Shown here in pieces: positions 24,301-31,445 of a stretch of 43,983 bases of DNA. A program made the translations under genes and the position numbers. Positions within the stretch are counted from its first letter, which is position 1, and the number at the start of each line of letters is the position of its first letter. This DNA is from JALZBN01 sp035525375 (GTDB lineage Bacteria > Actinomycetota > Acidimicrobiia > Acidimicrobiales > AC-14). The notes under the pieces were generated by a model. The model was not told the origin of the DNA. It saw nothing but the letters and a program-made list of their open reading frames with translations, and did no database searches. Location of the stretch: contig DATLEI010000070.1 in NCBI GenBank assembly GCA_035525375.1, positions 1-43,983 on the forward strand, written 5' to 3'.

Positions 24301-27178
24301 ATCGGGAGGCGGCATAGAGGACTACGCCGTAAAAGTTCATCGACTGGCCCTGTCCCCATACGTCGCCGAGGTCTTGGCGGATCGCCAGCGACCTCTTGGC
24401 GTAGGCGATCCCTCGTGAGAACCAGGGCACCATGGTCATCACCGGCGCGTGTTCGGAGTACGCCTGAGCCAGCTCGGGAGTCGGCGGGTAGCGCTCGGCC
24501 AAGTTCATCTCTCGAAGGTGGGCCCAACCGCAGGGCACGCGACCGCTGTGAAACCAGTAGACGTAGGCGAGGCGGCTGTAGATGCGGACGGCGAGCAACT
24601 CGTTTTCGGCGCCTTCGAGGCTGCGCTGGCGGCGCTTGGTGAGACCCGGGAACGCGGTGTGCCCTGCTTGCACCACCACCTCCCAGAGAAGCGCAAGGAG
24701 GTAGCCCGCTACGCGCTGTGGCACGCGCCGACCAAGCAATCGCAAGGCATCCTCGAGGTGACGCCGCGCGCGTCGCTGGTCACCTCGCTTGAACGCGACG
24801 TCGCCCAGCTTGCTTTCGAGCGTCGCCTGGCGGACCTCGTCGGCACCAGGCAGTCGAGCTTGCTCGAGGTAGACCATCGCCTCGCCGTACCGGCCTTGCA
24901 GCGTCAGGACATCGCCGAGTCCCTCGGCAACCGATGCCTTGGTCTGTTCGTCAGCGTCCTCGGAAGCCCCCTCGGCGATCCGATAATGCGCTTCGGCAAC
25001 GTCGAGGGAGTGCTGGGCGCGGGCGAGGCGGGCCGCCTGTAAGGCATAGCCGAGGGCCAGATGGGCCTGACCGGCGGCATCGAAGTGGTAGGCAAGTTCG
25101 AACACGCGCGCCGAGTCGATCGTCTCGATGGTGGTGGCGGCGCGTAGGTGCAGCCTACGCGTCTCGTCATCATCAAGCCTGGTGAGGAGCGCCTCGCGAA
25201 GCTTGTCGTGGGCGAATGCGCACCTGCTGCCGTCCTCCATCCACACGATTTTCCGGCGGGCGGCTTCGTCGAGAGCGAGCTCATCGAGCTCGTCGGTGAG
25301 TCCGGCGAGCTCGATGGCCAGGGCGACATCAAACTCCTTTCCGAGGACGGCGCCCACTGACAGCAGGCGGAGCGTTGGTGCAGACAGCAACTCCAGGCGG
25401 CGGACGAGGAAGAGCGCAGCCCGACGGGAGGTCTGGGCGTGGGCCAGGCCCGCGGGATCGACCTCCCAACCGTCGCTCGTGGCGAGGAGCACGCTGGACT
25501 CGACCAGACCGCGCAGCACGGCGGAGGCCATGAAGGGGTTGCCCTCTGAGAGGTGGGCCACGACGTCGGTCGCCTCGTCGGGAAGTGGTCCGGCCATTGA
25601 CTCGGCCAGGCTGCGAACATCGGCGACGCCGAAGGGCGGAAGCACAATTGTTGCCGTATGGGGTATGGCCCGGAGCGGGTGTTTGATGCCCACCTCCTCG
25701 GACCGGAAGGCGGCGATGACGAGCACATTGCTGCCTTCGGCGCGCGCCTGCTGATGCCACTGCGCCAGCAGCCGTACGGTGAGGCCGTCGGCCCACTGGC
25801 AGTCGTCCAGCAGGACCAGGGCCGGGCGCTCCTCCGATCCGAGGCTGTCGAGTAGCGCGCTCAGGGCGTCGACACTCCGGAGCTCGCCGTAGGCCTCGGG
25901 ACCCAGATCGTCCGTCTCGGCCGATGCCAACAGAGGTCGGAGGGCGGGGAGCGCCGCCCCTACCGCCCCGGCGCGTGGACCCAGGTGATCGACCAGCGAA
26001 GCGATGTTGTCGGGGTCGTTGCTGGCCATCTGCAGGAGTCCTGATGCCACTCCCTCCAGCATCTGGAAGGGCTGCTGGGCGGCTTGGTCGACGCCCTGGC
26101 CCCGCAGGATGAGCGAGCGCGGCTCGGCCTGCTGGGCAAGTTCGTCGAGCAGCCTGCTCTTGCCGACACCCGACTCGGCCTCCAGCAGCACCAGGCGGCC
26201 AAGGCCGGCGCGCGCTTGGTCGACCAACCGCGTGAGCCGGGTCAGCTCCTTCTTGCGACCCACGAAGGCGGGTTCGGAGAGCACGCGTCGGTGATCGTGG
26301 AGGCCGATGACAAGCGTGGGATCGCTCGTGCCCTCGGCTCGAGCGTCGGCTATCTGGTTGAGGTCGGCGAAGACCGCGCCGGCCGTCTGGTAGCGCTCGT
26401 CCGGATGCTTGCGCAGCAAACGCTGGATGACCCCGTCGAGGGCCCGCGGCACCTCGATGCCGAGGGCTCGAAGGGGCGGAGCAGGCTCATTGAGGTGCTG
26501 GCGCAATACCTCGCCGACATCGTTCCCGTCGAAGGGCGGCCGGCCGGCGAGACACTCGAAGAGGAGTACGCCGGTGGCGTACAGGTCCGTCCGCTCGTCG
26601 ACGGCTGCTCCCAGGGAACCGGTTGCCTCCGGGGCGAGGTAGCGCGCCGTGCCCACGGGCTCATCGCGAACTTCGGCCGCCAACCAGGCACTGCGGGCGA
26701 AGCCGAAGTCGATGAGGATGGCGCGCCCGACGGGCTCGCCCTCGTCGACAATCACGTTGGCCGGCTTTACGTCTCGATGGAGGACGTCGCCATCGTGCGC
26801 CTGCTGCAGCGACGTCAGCACGTCTATGCCGACTCGCAGGGCGGAGTCCACTGAGAGAGGGCCCTTCATCAAGCGATCCCGCAGCGTGATGCCGGGCACG
26901 AACGGCTGCACCAGGTAGAGCAGGTCCCCGTCCTCGCCTACCGCGACGAGTGGCCGGTAGGTGAGCGTCTCGAGCCGCCCGAGTACGAGCGCTTCATGCT
27001 CGAGGCGCAGCCGCACCGACTCCGAGACCTCGTTGGCGACAACAGTCTTGATCACAACGGGCGTGCCCAGCTTGAGATCGAGGCCGGCGTAGGTCTGTAC
27101 CCCGTAGCCGGTCTTCAGGCGCTTGGTGCGAAGGAAACGCCCGGCAATCGTCTCGGGTTGCGGCAGATCGAGGGCCAT
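21281..27178 (-). CDS. Giant hybrid: Ser/Thr protein kinase - STAND ATPase - TPR - GAF - PAS - GGDEF - EAL
   Basis: 1965 residues from ATG 27178 (27202 and 27238 are alternatives). Domains in order: Ser/Thr kinase 12-273, with Lys 44 in VVIKTV, HRDVKPAN (Asp 136, Asn 141) and DFG at 157; AAA_16/STAND ATPase from ~305, Walker A ESGVGKS (Lys 340), Walker B VLLDDCQWAD (Asp 458-459); TPR-like helices ~680-1180; GAF ~1235-1395; PAS ~1397-1520; GGDEF 1527-1690 with intact GGDEF (1607-1611) and I-site RPQD (1598-1601); EAL ~1700-1950 with EAL 1733, Asn 1794, Glu 1826, DDFG 1856, Lys 1877 and Glu 1913. All three enzyme classes keep their catalytic residues, and no membrane helix is evident. The first half resembles PknK and cyanobacterial HstK-like proteins, with PAS-GGDEF-EAL where HstK has a histidine kinase. 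It follows an OmpR-type regulator gene. Confidence 0.93.
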   Translation of the reverse strand: MALDLPQPETIAGRFLRTKRLKTGYGVQTYAGLDLKLGTPVVIKTVVANEVSESVRLRLEHEALVLGRLETLTYRPLVAVGEDGDLLYLVQPFVPGITLRDRLMKGPLSVDSALRVGIDVLTSLQQAHDGDVLHRDVKPANVIVDEGEPVGRAILIDFGFARSAWLAAEVRDEPVGTARYLAPEATGSLGAAVDERTDLYATGVLLFECLAGRPPFDGNDVGEVLRQHLNEPAPPLRALGIEVPRALDGVIQRLLRKHPDERYQTAGAVFADLNQIADARAEGTSDPTLVIGLHDHRRVLSEPAFVGRKKELTRLTRLVDQARAGLGRLVLLEAESGVGKSRLLDELAQQAEPRSLILRGQGVDQAAQQPFQMLEGVASGLLQMASNDPDNIASLVDHLGPRAGAVGAALPALRPLLASAETDDLGPEAYGELRSVDALSALLDSLGSEERPALVLLDDCQWADGLTVRLLAQWHQQARAEGSNVLVIAAFRSEEVGIKHPLRAIPHTATIVLPPFGVADVRSLAESMAGPLPDEATDVVAHLSEGNPFMASAVLRGLVESSVLLATSDGWEVDPAGLAHAQTSRRAALFLVRRLELLSAPTLRLLSVGAVLGKEFDVALAIELAGLTDELDELALDEAARRKIVWMEDGSRCAFAHDKLREALLTRLDDDETRRLHLRAATTIETIDSARVFELAYHFDAAGQAHLALGYALQAARLARAQHSLDVAEAHYRIAEGASEDADEQTKASVAEGLGDVLTLQGRYGEAMVYLEQARLPGADEVRQATLESKLGDVAFKRGDQRRARRHLEDALRLLGRRVPQRVAGYLLALLWEVVVQAGHTAFPGLTKRRQRSLEGAENELLAVRIYSRLAYVYWFHSGRVPCGWAHLREMNLAERYPPTPELAQAYSEHAPVMTMVPWFSRGIAYAKRSLAIRQDLGDVWGQGQSMNFYGVVLYAASRYAECIEQCHAAVRLLERTGDRWEVNTANWNIGFALYRLGDLAGAVEMARHVHAAALAIGDQTAAGISLSAWARASRGKVPAELIRAQLAVDTDDAQTAQSVRLAEAVRLLGLGDADGALVHLEAATKIIKDAGLRQEYVAPIAPWMATARRMALEAAPSQHSRPRRHLLRKASRAAGHAQRVGRTYRNNLPHALRERAIVASLRGHGRVARHYLAKSDAVAATQGARYEIAQTALARAKIGFAFGWGDAGDPEKAEAEVAALLTPDDRGPESATTELSLADRFATLQAVGRRIASATSVGGVQSAVEDAALTLLRGEHCYVLLLDEDGRSTSASGERLDHLSTTLVQRAVEAGTPVITGDASGEAADSVVLSGHRSVLCTPILSAQSGDSSETTLPRAVACFYVTHARVGGLFSQEEIQLAEFIATLAGATLEHLAGTEARFRSLAQNSSDVITIIDGEGRIGYQSSSVARVFGLRPDELLRRSFKEWVHPDDVDDVMTVLAGAGASPGQAPAARQLVECRLRHGDGTWRYVETAVNDLRDDPSVNGIVLNSRDVSERHQLEEQIRERAMHDPLTGLANRGLFADRVAHALTRAERRAMPNAVVYLDLDGFKTINDTNGHATGDLVLQGVARRLLSCVRPQDTVARFGGDEFAIHLEGANETECVRVANRITAALGEPFDVECEDVQTGTSVGIALAIEGDTVDELVNRADAAMYAAKKRGGGTYEVFQPQMRPDVVDKLALKADLQRAIDRDQLELHYQPILQLSTGTVVGFEALLRWRHPERGMLPPQEFIPMAEQSGLIVPIGAWVLREACRQARHLFDSHPALEPLGMNVNVSPRQLQHPSFVDEVFRALDESGCGAHRLTLEITETTGVDDPEAAIDRLNELKALGVRLAIDDFGIGYSTLSYLRRFPVDQLKIDRSFVSGLGRNADDTAIVENVIALAHSLDLETVAEGVETVAQMEHLIRLGCEQAQGYNWRRPSVIDELEEWLATVLPVTCASGRENQ

Positions 27179-27253
27179 CGGCTCATGATCCGGACGCCCC
27201 ATCACAACACACGCGACGTCAACCCAATTCGCGCCCAACTCCGTGTGTCCCGC

Positions 27254-27955
27254 TCAGGGCTCGAAACGGTAGCCCACGCCCCGAATTGTCTTGATCCAGC
27301 GCGGATTGTCGGGGTCGGACTCGATCCGTCGCCGGACGCGCCGGATGTGCTCGGTCACTGTCGCCGGGTCCTGCCACTCCGACGATGAGCCCCAGACATG
27401 GTCGAGGAGCTGCTCGCGCGAGAAGACCTGGCGCGGAGACGAGGCGAGGAACGCAAGGAGGTCGAACTCCTTGTGCGTTGTGTCGACGGTGTCGCCATGG
27501 ACGAGCACCTCTCGGGACCCGAGATCGAGCGCCAGGCCGTCGAAATCCAGCCGCGACGACGGCTCGTCGGGCTTCACCCGGCGAAGCACGGTCGAGATCC
27601 GGGCGGCAATCTCCGCGGGCGAGAACGGCTTGACGACGTAGTCGTCGGCACCGAGCTTCAGGCCGAGTATGCGCTCGCCCTCGTCACCGAGTCCTGTCAG
27701 GAGGATCACCGGTACGTCGTTCTCGCGCCGGAGGCGGGCCAGCACATCAAGGCCGTCTTCGCCAGGAAGGACCCGATCGAGGAGCACGAGGTCAGGAGGA
27801 TGCTCCTTGATCGAGTTCAAGGCGGTCGCGCCATCGCCAGCCTCGCTTACCTCGTAGCCCTCCAGCTGCAGGTATCGGCTCAGCAGGGCCCGAACGGTTG
27901 GGTCATCGTCGACGACGAGGATGCGAGCGCCGCCTTGGTTGTTCTCGGTGCCCAC
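27254..27955 (-). CDS. OmpR/PhoB-family response regulator
   Basis: 233 residues. Receiver domain with acidic pocket VVDDD (16-18), phospho-acceptor Asp 60 in LVLLDRVLPG, Thr in VILLTGLG and Lys in VVKPFSP. The C-terminal winged helix includes HKEFDLLAFLASSPRQVFSREQLLDHVWG and VTEHIRRVRRRIESDP, ending GVGYRFEP. It has no histidine kinase beside it; the downstream gene in the same direction, after ~75 nt, is the kinase/GGDEF/EAL hybrid. Start GTG 27955 with TACCCT 8 nt upstream (leaderless). Target genes are unknown; the divergent whiB is one candidate. Confidence 0.93.
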   Translation of the reverse strand: MGTENNQGGARILVVDDDPTVRALLSRYLQLEGYEVSEAGDGATALNSIKEHPPDLVLLDRVLPGEDGLDVLARLRRENDVPVILLTGLGDEGERILGLKLGADDYVVKPFSPAEIAARISTVLRRVKPDEPSSRLDFDGLALDLGSREVLVHGDTVDTTHKEFDLLAFLASSPRQVFSREQLLDHVWGSSSEWQDPATVTEHIRRVRRRIESDPDNPRWIKTIRGVGYRFEP

Positions 27956-27969
27956 GGATCGTAAGGGTA
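27956..27969 (-). promoter_or_regulatory. Leaderless -10 candidate for response regulator operon
   Basis: On the minus strand TACCCT (27969-27964) is followed by 8 nt and the GTG at 27955. A second hexamer TACGAT (27963-27958) is too close to the start to serve. No Shine-Dalgarno. Confidence 0.4.
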
Positions 27970-28033
27970 CGCATGCGGGCCGTCAGAAAGAACAACTTGC
28001 GCCTCGGGGACTCGACGAGGGATGATCACACTG

Positions 28034-28046
28034 TTGTAATTACAAT
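28034..28046 (+). promoter_or_regulatory. Perfect AT-rich palindrome overlapping the -10 of whiB
   Basis: TTGTAATTACAA (28034-28045) is a perfect 12-bp palindrome in an otherwise GC-rich genome. Its right half merges into TACAAT (28041-28046), a near-consensus -10, 25 nt before the whiB start. A protein bound here would block that promoter, so it is an operator candidate for autoregulation by WhiB or for the divergent response regulator. No clear -35 is visible. Confidence 0.5.
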
Positions 28047-28071
28047 CGTGGTATGGCGGAGGAGGCGGCAC

Positions 28072-28404
28072 ATGAACCGGAACGTCGAGCGGAAAGTGGA
28101 AAGCACACCAATCATTGGTCCGCTGGTCGAGCGCCGGGGTCACCGGTTCGATCAGGGCGACCGAACCTGGCAGGGTCAGGCCAACTGCCTTGGCGTCGAC
28201 CCTGACCTGTTCTTCCCGGAGCGGGGAGCGTCGACCCGTGAGGCAAAGGCTGTCTGCCGGGGCTGCGTCGTGCGCGAAGACTGCCTGGAGTACGCCCTCG
28301 TCAACGGCGAGAAGTTCGGCATCTGGGGTGGTCTCAGCGAGCGTGAACGGCGCCGGATCCGCCGTCAGCGCACCCTGGCGCGCCAGGGCATCGCCTCAGC
28401 CTGA
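28072..28404 (+). CDS. WhiB-family iron-sulfur transcription regulator
   Basis: 110 residues. The four cluster Cys are C39, C62, C65 and C71 (NCLGVDPDLFFPE, then CRGCVVREDC). The GIWGG turn and basic tail SERERRRIRRQRTLARQG give sigma/DNA contact. It binds a 4Fe-4S cluster and acts with sigma-A region 4. A strong Shine-Dalgarno GGAGGAGG lies 6 nt before the ATG, unlike most genes here. Longer upstream ORF is not coding. It is divergent from the response regulator. The 3' end overlaps ftcD by 9 bp. Confidence 0.93.
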   Translation: MNRNVERKVESTPIIGPLVERRGHRFDQGDRTWQGQANCLGVDPDLFFPERGASTREAKAVCRGCVVREDCLEYALVNGEKFGIWGGLSERERRRIRRQRTLARQGIASA

Positions 28405-29199
28405 GGCAGACCGCAGACGAGATTCGATCGTGCGCGCCGGCGCGAGATCGAGTTCGGCCCAGCGCTCGGCGGGTACCGCTTCGAGCACCTGTGCGGGCAG
28501 CAGCCCGACCAGCTCAGCTCGGTTCACGGCCACCCGCAAAGCCACCGCGTCATAGGCCGCGGCAGGCCCGAAATCCCCGGGATCGATGAGGTTCATCGAC
28601 ACTTGGGCCCGACCACCGACATCGAGGCCCAACGCCCGCACGGCCGGCCCCCGAATCTCGGCGGCGACCTTTCGGGCGGCGTCGACGCCAACGCCAGGGG
28701 CCAGCCACACGTTGTAGGCCACCACCACCGGCCGCGCCCCCACGCAGATGGCGCCCGCAGTGCGATGTGGCGCGGGTGGACCGGTATCGGGAAGCAACTC
28801 CGCGAACGCCTGCTTCCGTACCTCTGGAAGCGTGCGGTCCGCCCCGTACAGGAAGCAGGGCACGCCGAGCTCGTCTCCTGCCCACGCCGCGAACCGGTCG
28901 CGAGCGTGAATGGCGTCAGCAATCGCCGCGCCGTCCAGCGGCACGAAAGGGACGACATCCACGGCCCCAAGCCGGGGATGCACCCCGGCGTGACGGCGGA
29001 GATCAACCAGCGTCAGGGCCAGCGTCGTGACCGTCCGAACGGCACCCTCGAGCCGCTCATCACCAACCATGGTCAGCACGGCCCGGTTGTGGTGCTTGTC
29101 GCTGTGGAGGTCGAGCAACACCGAACCAGCTGCTGCCGCAAGGGCGTCGATCACTGCTCGATCACGTCCTTCGCTGATATTGACGACGCACTCCAGCAT
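28396..29199 (-). CDS. ftcD: Glutamate formimidoyltransferase (FtcD N-terminal type)
   Basis: 267 residues. It transfers the formimino group of formiminoglutamate to tetrahydrofolate, or the reverse 5-formyl-THF reaction, at the end of histidine degradation. Family signatures: LECVVNISEGRD, DLHSDKHHNRAVLTMVG, HAGVHPRLGAVDVVPFVPL, VPCFLYG, ICVGARPVVVAYNVWL and QVSMNLIDP. The cyclodeaminase domain is absent, as in many bacterial single-domain forms. Divergent from the LLM oxidoreductase with a 20-bp gap. Confidence 0.9.
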   Translation of the reverse strand: MLECVVNISEGRDRAVIDALAAAAGSVLLDLHSDKHHNRAVLTMVGDERLEGAVRTVTTLALTLVDLRRHAGVHPRLGAVDVVPFVPLDGAAIADAIHARDRFAAWAGDELGVPCFLYGADRTLPEVRKQAFAELLPDTGPPAPHRTAGAICVGARPVVVAYNVWLAPGVGVDAARKVAAEIRGPAVRALGLDVGGRAQVSMNLIDPGDFGPAAAYDAVALRVAVNRAELVGLLPAQVLEAVPAERWAELDLAPARTIESRLRSASG

Positions 29200-29219
29200 C
29201 CGCCGACAAACTAACGGCC
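29200..29219. promoter_or_regulatory. Bidirectional leaderless promoter, ftcD / LLM oxidoreductase
   Basis: The AT core ACAAACTAA (29206-29214) serves both sides. Minus strand: TAGTTT (29213-29208), 8 nt, ATG 29199. Plus strand: CAAACT (29207-29212), 7 nt, ATG 29220. The plus-strand hexamer is weaker. Confidence 0.42.
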
Positions 29220-30236
29220 ATGCGCATCGGGCTCGCCCTCCCGCAGTTCGACTTCTCGGTCCCCGGTGAGAACCCGCTGCAGTGGCCGACTGTCGTGGAA
29301 TGGGCCACTTTCGCCGAACGCCGGGGCTTCGACTCGCTATGGATCGCCGACCACCTCTTCCTCGACATCGTCAAGTACGGGGGGCCTCCGGGCACCTACG
29401 GCGCCTTCGATCCGCTGGTTGTGCTGGGTGCTCTCGCCCGCGAAACCGAGCGGGTGCGTCTGGGAACCCTCGTGTTGTGTGCGCCCCTCCGTCCAGCCAC
29501 GGTGCTGGCCAAGACGCTTGCCACCATCGACGTCGCTTCGAATGGACGGCTCATCGTCGGAATCGGTGCGGGATGGTATGAGCCCGAGCTCGCACTCGTA
29601 GGAAAGGCAGACGAGCGACCGGGGGTGCGGCTGGCTCGCTTGGCCGAGTCGGTCCAGGTGCTCAAGGGCATGTTCGGAGGGGGGCCGTTCTCGTTCGACG
29701 GCACGTATGAAAGCGCTTCGAATGCCTGGTGCCTACCTCGGCCCGTCCAGGAACCGGGCCCGCCAATCTGGCTGGGCGGGAAGGGCGATCGTCTACTCGA
29801 GCTGGTGGCCAGGCACGCCGACGGGTGGAACACGGCCTGGAAGTGGACTCCGGAGACGTACCGCCAACGGCTCGACGTACTGGACGCGGCCTGCGAACGG
29901 GTGGGCCGTGACCCGGCCACCGTCGCTCGCTCTGTCGGCCTCTATGCCCTTGTGGGTCACGACGAGCCCGATCTGGCGCGACGCTTCGAGCGCCTCCGCG
30001 AGTTGTCGCCCCCCGGCGTGCTCAAGGATCTCTCCCTTGCCGACTGGCGCTGTGACCGGCTCGTCGGCACTGTCGAGCAGGTATGCGAGCAGCTGGCGGA
30101 GTGGGCTGCCCTCGGGATCGACACTCTGGTCGTCAGTGTCGGAGCGCTCCCCTTCGCGGTGGCGTGTCGCGACGACGTGGAGTTGTTCGCCGAATCCTGT
30201 AGCCTTTCAACCAATGGGGTCGATCGGAGCAACTGA
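29220..30236 (+). CDS. LLM-class (probably F420-dependent) oxidoreductase
   Basis: 338 residues, a luciferase-like TIM barrel. MRIGLALPQFDFSVPGENPLQ, AERRGFDSLWIADHLFLD, VRLGTLVLCAPLRPATVLAKTLATIDVASNGRLIVGIGAGWYEPEL and PPIWLGGKGDRLLELVARHADGWN are typical of actinobacterial LLM enzymes, which usually use F420. The substrate is unknown. The 3' end overlaps the start of tatA by 23 bp in another frame. Confidence 0.88.
   Translation: MRIGLALPQFDFSVPGENPLQWPTVVEWATFAERRGFDSLWIADHLFLDIVKYGGPPGTYGAFDPLVVLGALARETERVRLGTLVLCAPLRPATVLAKTLATIDVASNGRLIVGIGAGWYEPELALVGKADERPGVRLARLAESVQVLKGMFGGGPFSFDGTYESASNAWCLPRPVQEPGPPIWLGGKGDRLLELVARHADGWNTAWKWTPETYRQRLDVLDAACERVGRDPATVARSVGLYALVGHDEPDLARRFERLRELSPPGVLKDLSLADWRCDRLVGTVEQVCEQLAEWAALGIDTLVVSVGALPFAVACRDDVELFAESCSLSTNGVDRSN
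30200..30213 (+). promoter_or_regulatory. Leaderless -10 candidate for tatA
   Basis: TAGCCT (30200-30205) is followed by 8 nt and the tatA ATG at 30214. It lies inside the 3' end of the LLM gene. Confidence 0.4.
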
Positions 30237-30483
30237 ACTGATCATCGTCCTGCTTGTGGTGCTCTTGCTGTTCGGTGCCACCCGCCTTCCAAAGCTGGCT
30301 CGCTCGATGGGCGAGGCGTCGAAGGAATTCAAGCGGGGCATCAAGGACAAGGACGACGACGCGGCAGCCACGCCTCCGCCTCCGGAGCTGAAGGTCACGA
30401 TGACCCAGGCCGAGCTCGACGCCATGCTGGCCGCCGAACGGGAAGCACAAGCGCGCAAGGACTTGCCACCGCCTGCCTCGTGA
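30214..30483 (+). CDS. tatA: Sec-independent translocase component TatA/TatB type
   Basis: 89 residues. One N-terminal helix GATELIIVLLVVLLLFGATRLPKLARSMGEASKEFKRG with the FG-x-x-RLP hinge, then an amphipathic helix and a charged tail. It would form the pore or substrate-receptor part of the Tat pathway. TatA and TatB are hard to tell apart in actinobacteria, so the letter is provisional. It lies just before a sigE-type cluster, as tatB is close to sigE-rseA-htrA in mycobacteria. Confidence 0.87.
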   Translation: MGSIGATELIIVLLVVLLLFGATRLPKLARSMGEASKEFKRGIKDKDDDAAATPPPPELKVTMTQAELDAMLAAEREAQARKDLPPPAS

Positions 30484-30484
30484 G

Positions 30485-30510
30485 GGAACCCGGCGGCGGC
30501 GGCCGTCGTT
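30485..30510 (+). promoter_or_regulatory. Possible ECF-type promoter before the sigma gene (weak)
   Basis: GGAAC (30485-30489), 17 nt, CGTT (30507-30510) matches the spacing of SigE-like autoregulated promoters. The problem is position: a normal start site would fall just after the ATG at 30514, so either the start is atypical or the match is chance. Confidence 0.22.
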
Positions 30511-30513
30511 GTG

Positions 30514-31014
30514 ATGGCGGATGGTGGCGTTCCGACGTGGGAATCGGTCGCTCGCGATCACGGGCGATTCATCTACAACGTTGCCTTCCGGCTCACAGGA
30601 AATCACGACGACGCTCAGGATCTGGTGCAGGAAGTTCTCGTCAGGGTCCGCAAGGGCCTCGCCACCTTCACGCCCGGGTCGCTGGAGGGATGGTTGGCCC
30701 GCATCACGACGAACGCGTTTCTTGACGAAGTCCGGCGTCGCCACCGACGACCGGTCGATCTTCTCCCCGACGAGCCTGACCGGGTCGTTCCCCCGACGCG
30801 GGGCGCGGACGTCGTCCACGAGGAGGAGAATCTCTCTGCTGGTGTTCAAGCCGCCCTGCGGGAACTGCCTCCTGACTTCCGAGCCGTTGTCGTGATGTGC
30901 GACGTGGTGGGCATGTCGTATGTCGAGATTGGCGAGGCGCTCGACGTTCCTGTCGGCACCGTACGCAGTCGCATCCACCGCGGCCGGGCCCAACTGCGGA
31001 AGAGCCTCGGATGA
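30514..31014 (+). CDS. sigE: ECF RNA polymerase sigma factor, SigE-like
   Basis: 166 residues from ATG 30514; GTG 30511 is one codon earlier. Region 2: FIYNVAFRLTGNHDDAQDLVQEVLVRV with the typical D-D-A-x-D-L-V-Q-E core, then GWLARITTNAFLDEVRRRHRR. Region 4: LRELPPDFRAVVVMCDVVGMSYVEIGEALDVPVGTVRSRIHRGRAQLRKSL. Neighbours tatA, a zinc anti-sigma factor, an RseB-like protein and HtrA identify the envelope-stress sigma group. The symbol reflects synteny and family only. ATGA overlap with the anti-sigma gene. Confidence 0.88.
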   Translation: MADGGVPTWESVARDHGRFIYNVAFRLTGNHDDAQDLVQEVLVRVRKGLATFTPGSLEGWLARITTNAFLDEVRRRHRRPVDLLPDEPDRVVPPTRGADVVHEEENLSAGVQAALRELPPDFRAVVVMCDVVGMSYVEIGEALDVPVGTVRSRIHRGRAQLRKSLG

Positions 31015-31445
31015 GCGCCGCAGAAGCGAGCCACCTCGACGACGCCCTCAGTGCTCTCCTCGACGGCGAGTTGTCAGCAGAGGAGGAAGCCCTTGCCAGG
31101 ACCCATCTTGCGGCCTGTGCTGCCTGTGCCGGGGAGCTCGAGGGCCTGCGCTCGGTTCGTTCGGTCGTGCGGGGCCTTCCCCCCGAACCGCCGCCCTTCG
31201 GGTTTCTCGACCGCCTGAGCCGTCCGCACCATCCCACCGGCCGCCGGCGCCGCCGCCGGGTTGGCCTGGCCGCCCTCGCTGCGACTGCGACCGCCTCCTT
31301 CGGGGTGCTGCTCCTGTCGTCCCCTGCGGACGCGCCGGTCTCCCCTCAAATGGTGCGCCTGGTGGAGGCCCACGCCACGTCCGCCTCGGGTGATCCGATC
31401 AGCCAGCTCGCGCCGGTCGGCGTCCCAATCACGTTTCGCCGGTGA
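31011..31445 (+). CDS. rseA: Zinc-binding (ZAS) membrane anti-sigma factor
   Basis: 144 residues. The cytoplasmic N-terminus carries the ZAS motif H32-x3-C36-x2-C39 in the HLAACAAC segment, which should sequester the sigma factor encoded upstream. One transmembrane helix at about 83-104 after an Arg-rich stretch, then a short extracytoplasmic tail that could be the signal-sensing and cleavage part. ATGA overlap with sigma and GTGA overlap with the RseB-like gene show tight coupling of the three. Confidence 0.88.
   Translation: MSAAEASHLDDALSALLDGELSAEEEALARTHLAACAACAGELEGLRSVRSVVRGLPPEPPPFGFLDRLSRPHHPTGRRRRRRVGLAALAATATASFGVLLLSSPADAPVSPQMVRLVEAHATSASGDPISQLAPVGVPITFRR

Noticed and set aside
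21281..27178. Classification as a MalT/LuxR-type (LAL) regulator because of the STAND ATPase and TPR-like region
   Set aside because: No LuxR helix-turn-helix at the C-terminus; the output is GGDEF-EAL.
27206..27230. TTGACG as -35 of a promoter for the hybrid kinase gene
   Set aside because: No matching -10 at 16-18 nt; co-transcription with the response regulator is simpler.
30485..30517. Autoregulated SigE-type promoter directly before the sigma gene
   Set aside because: The box spacing fits, but the predicted start site falls after the ATG, so it is kept only as a weak feature and not as a finding.
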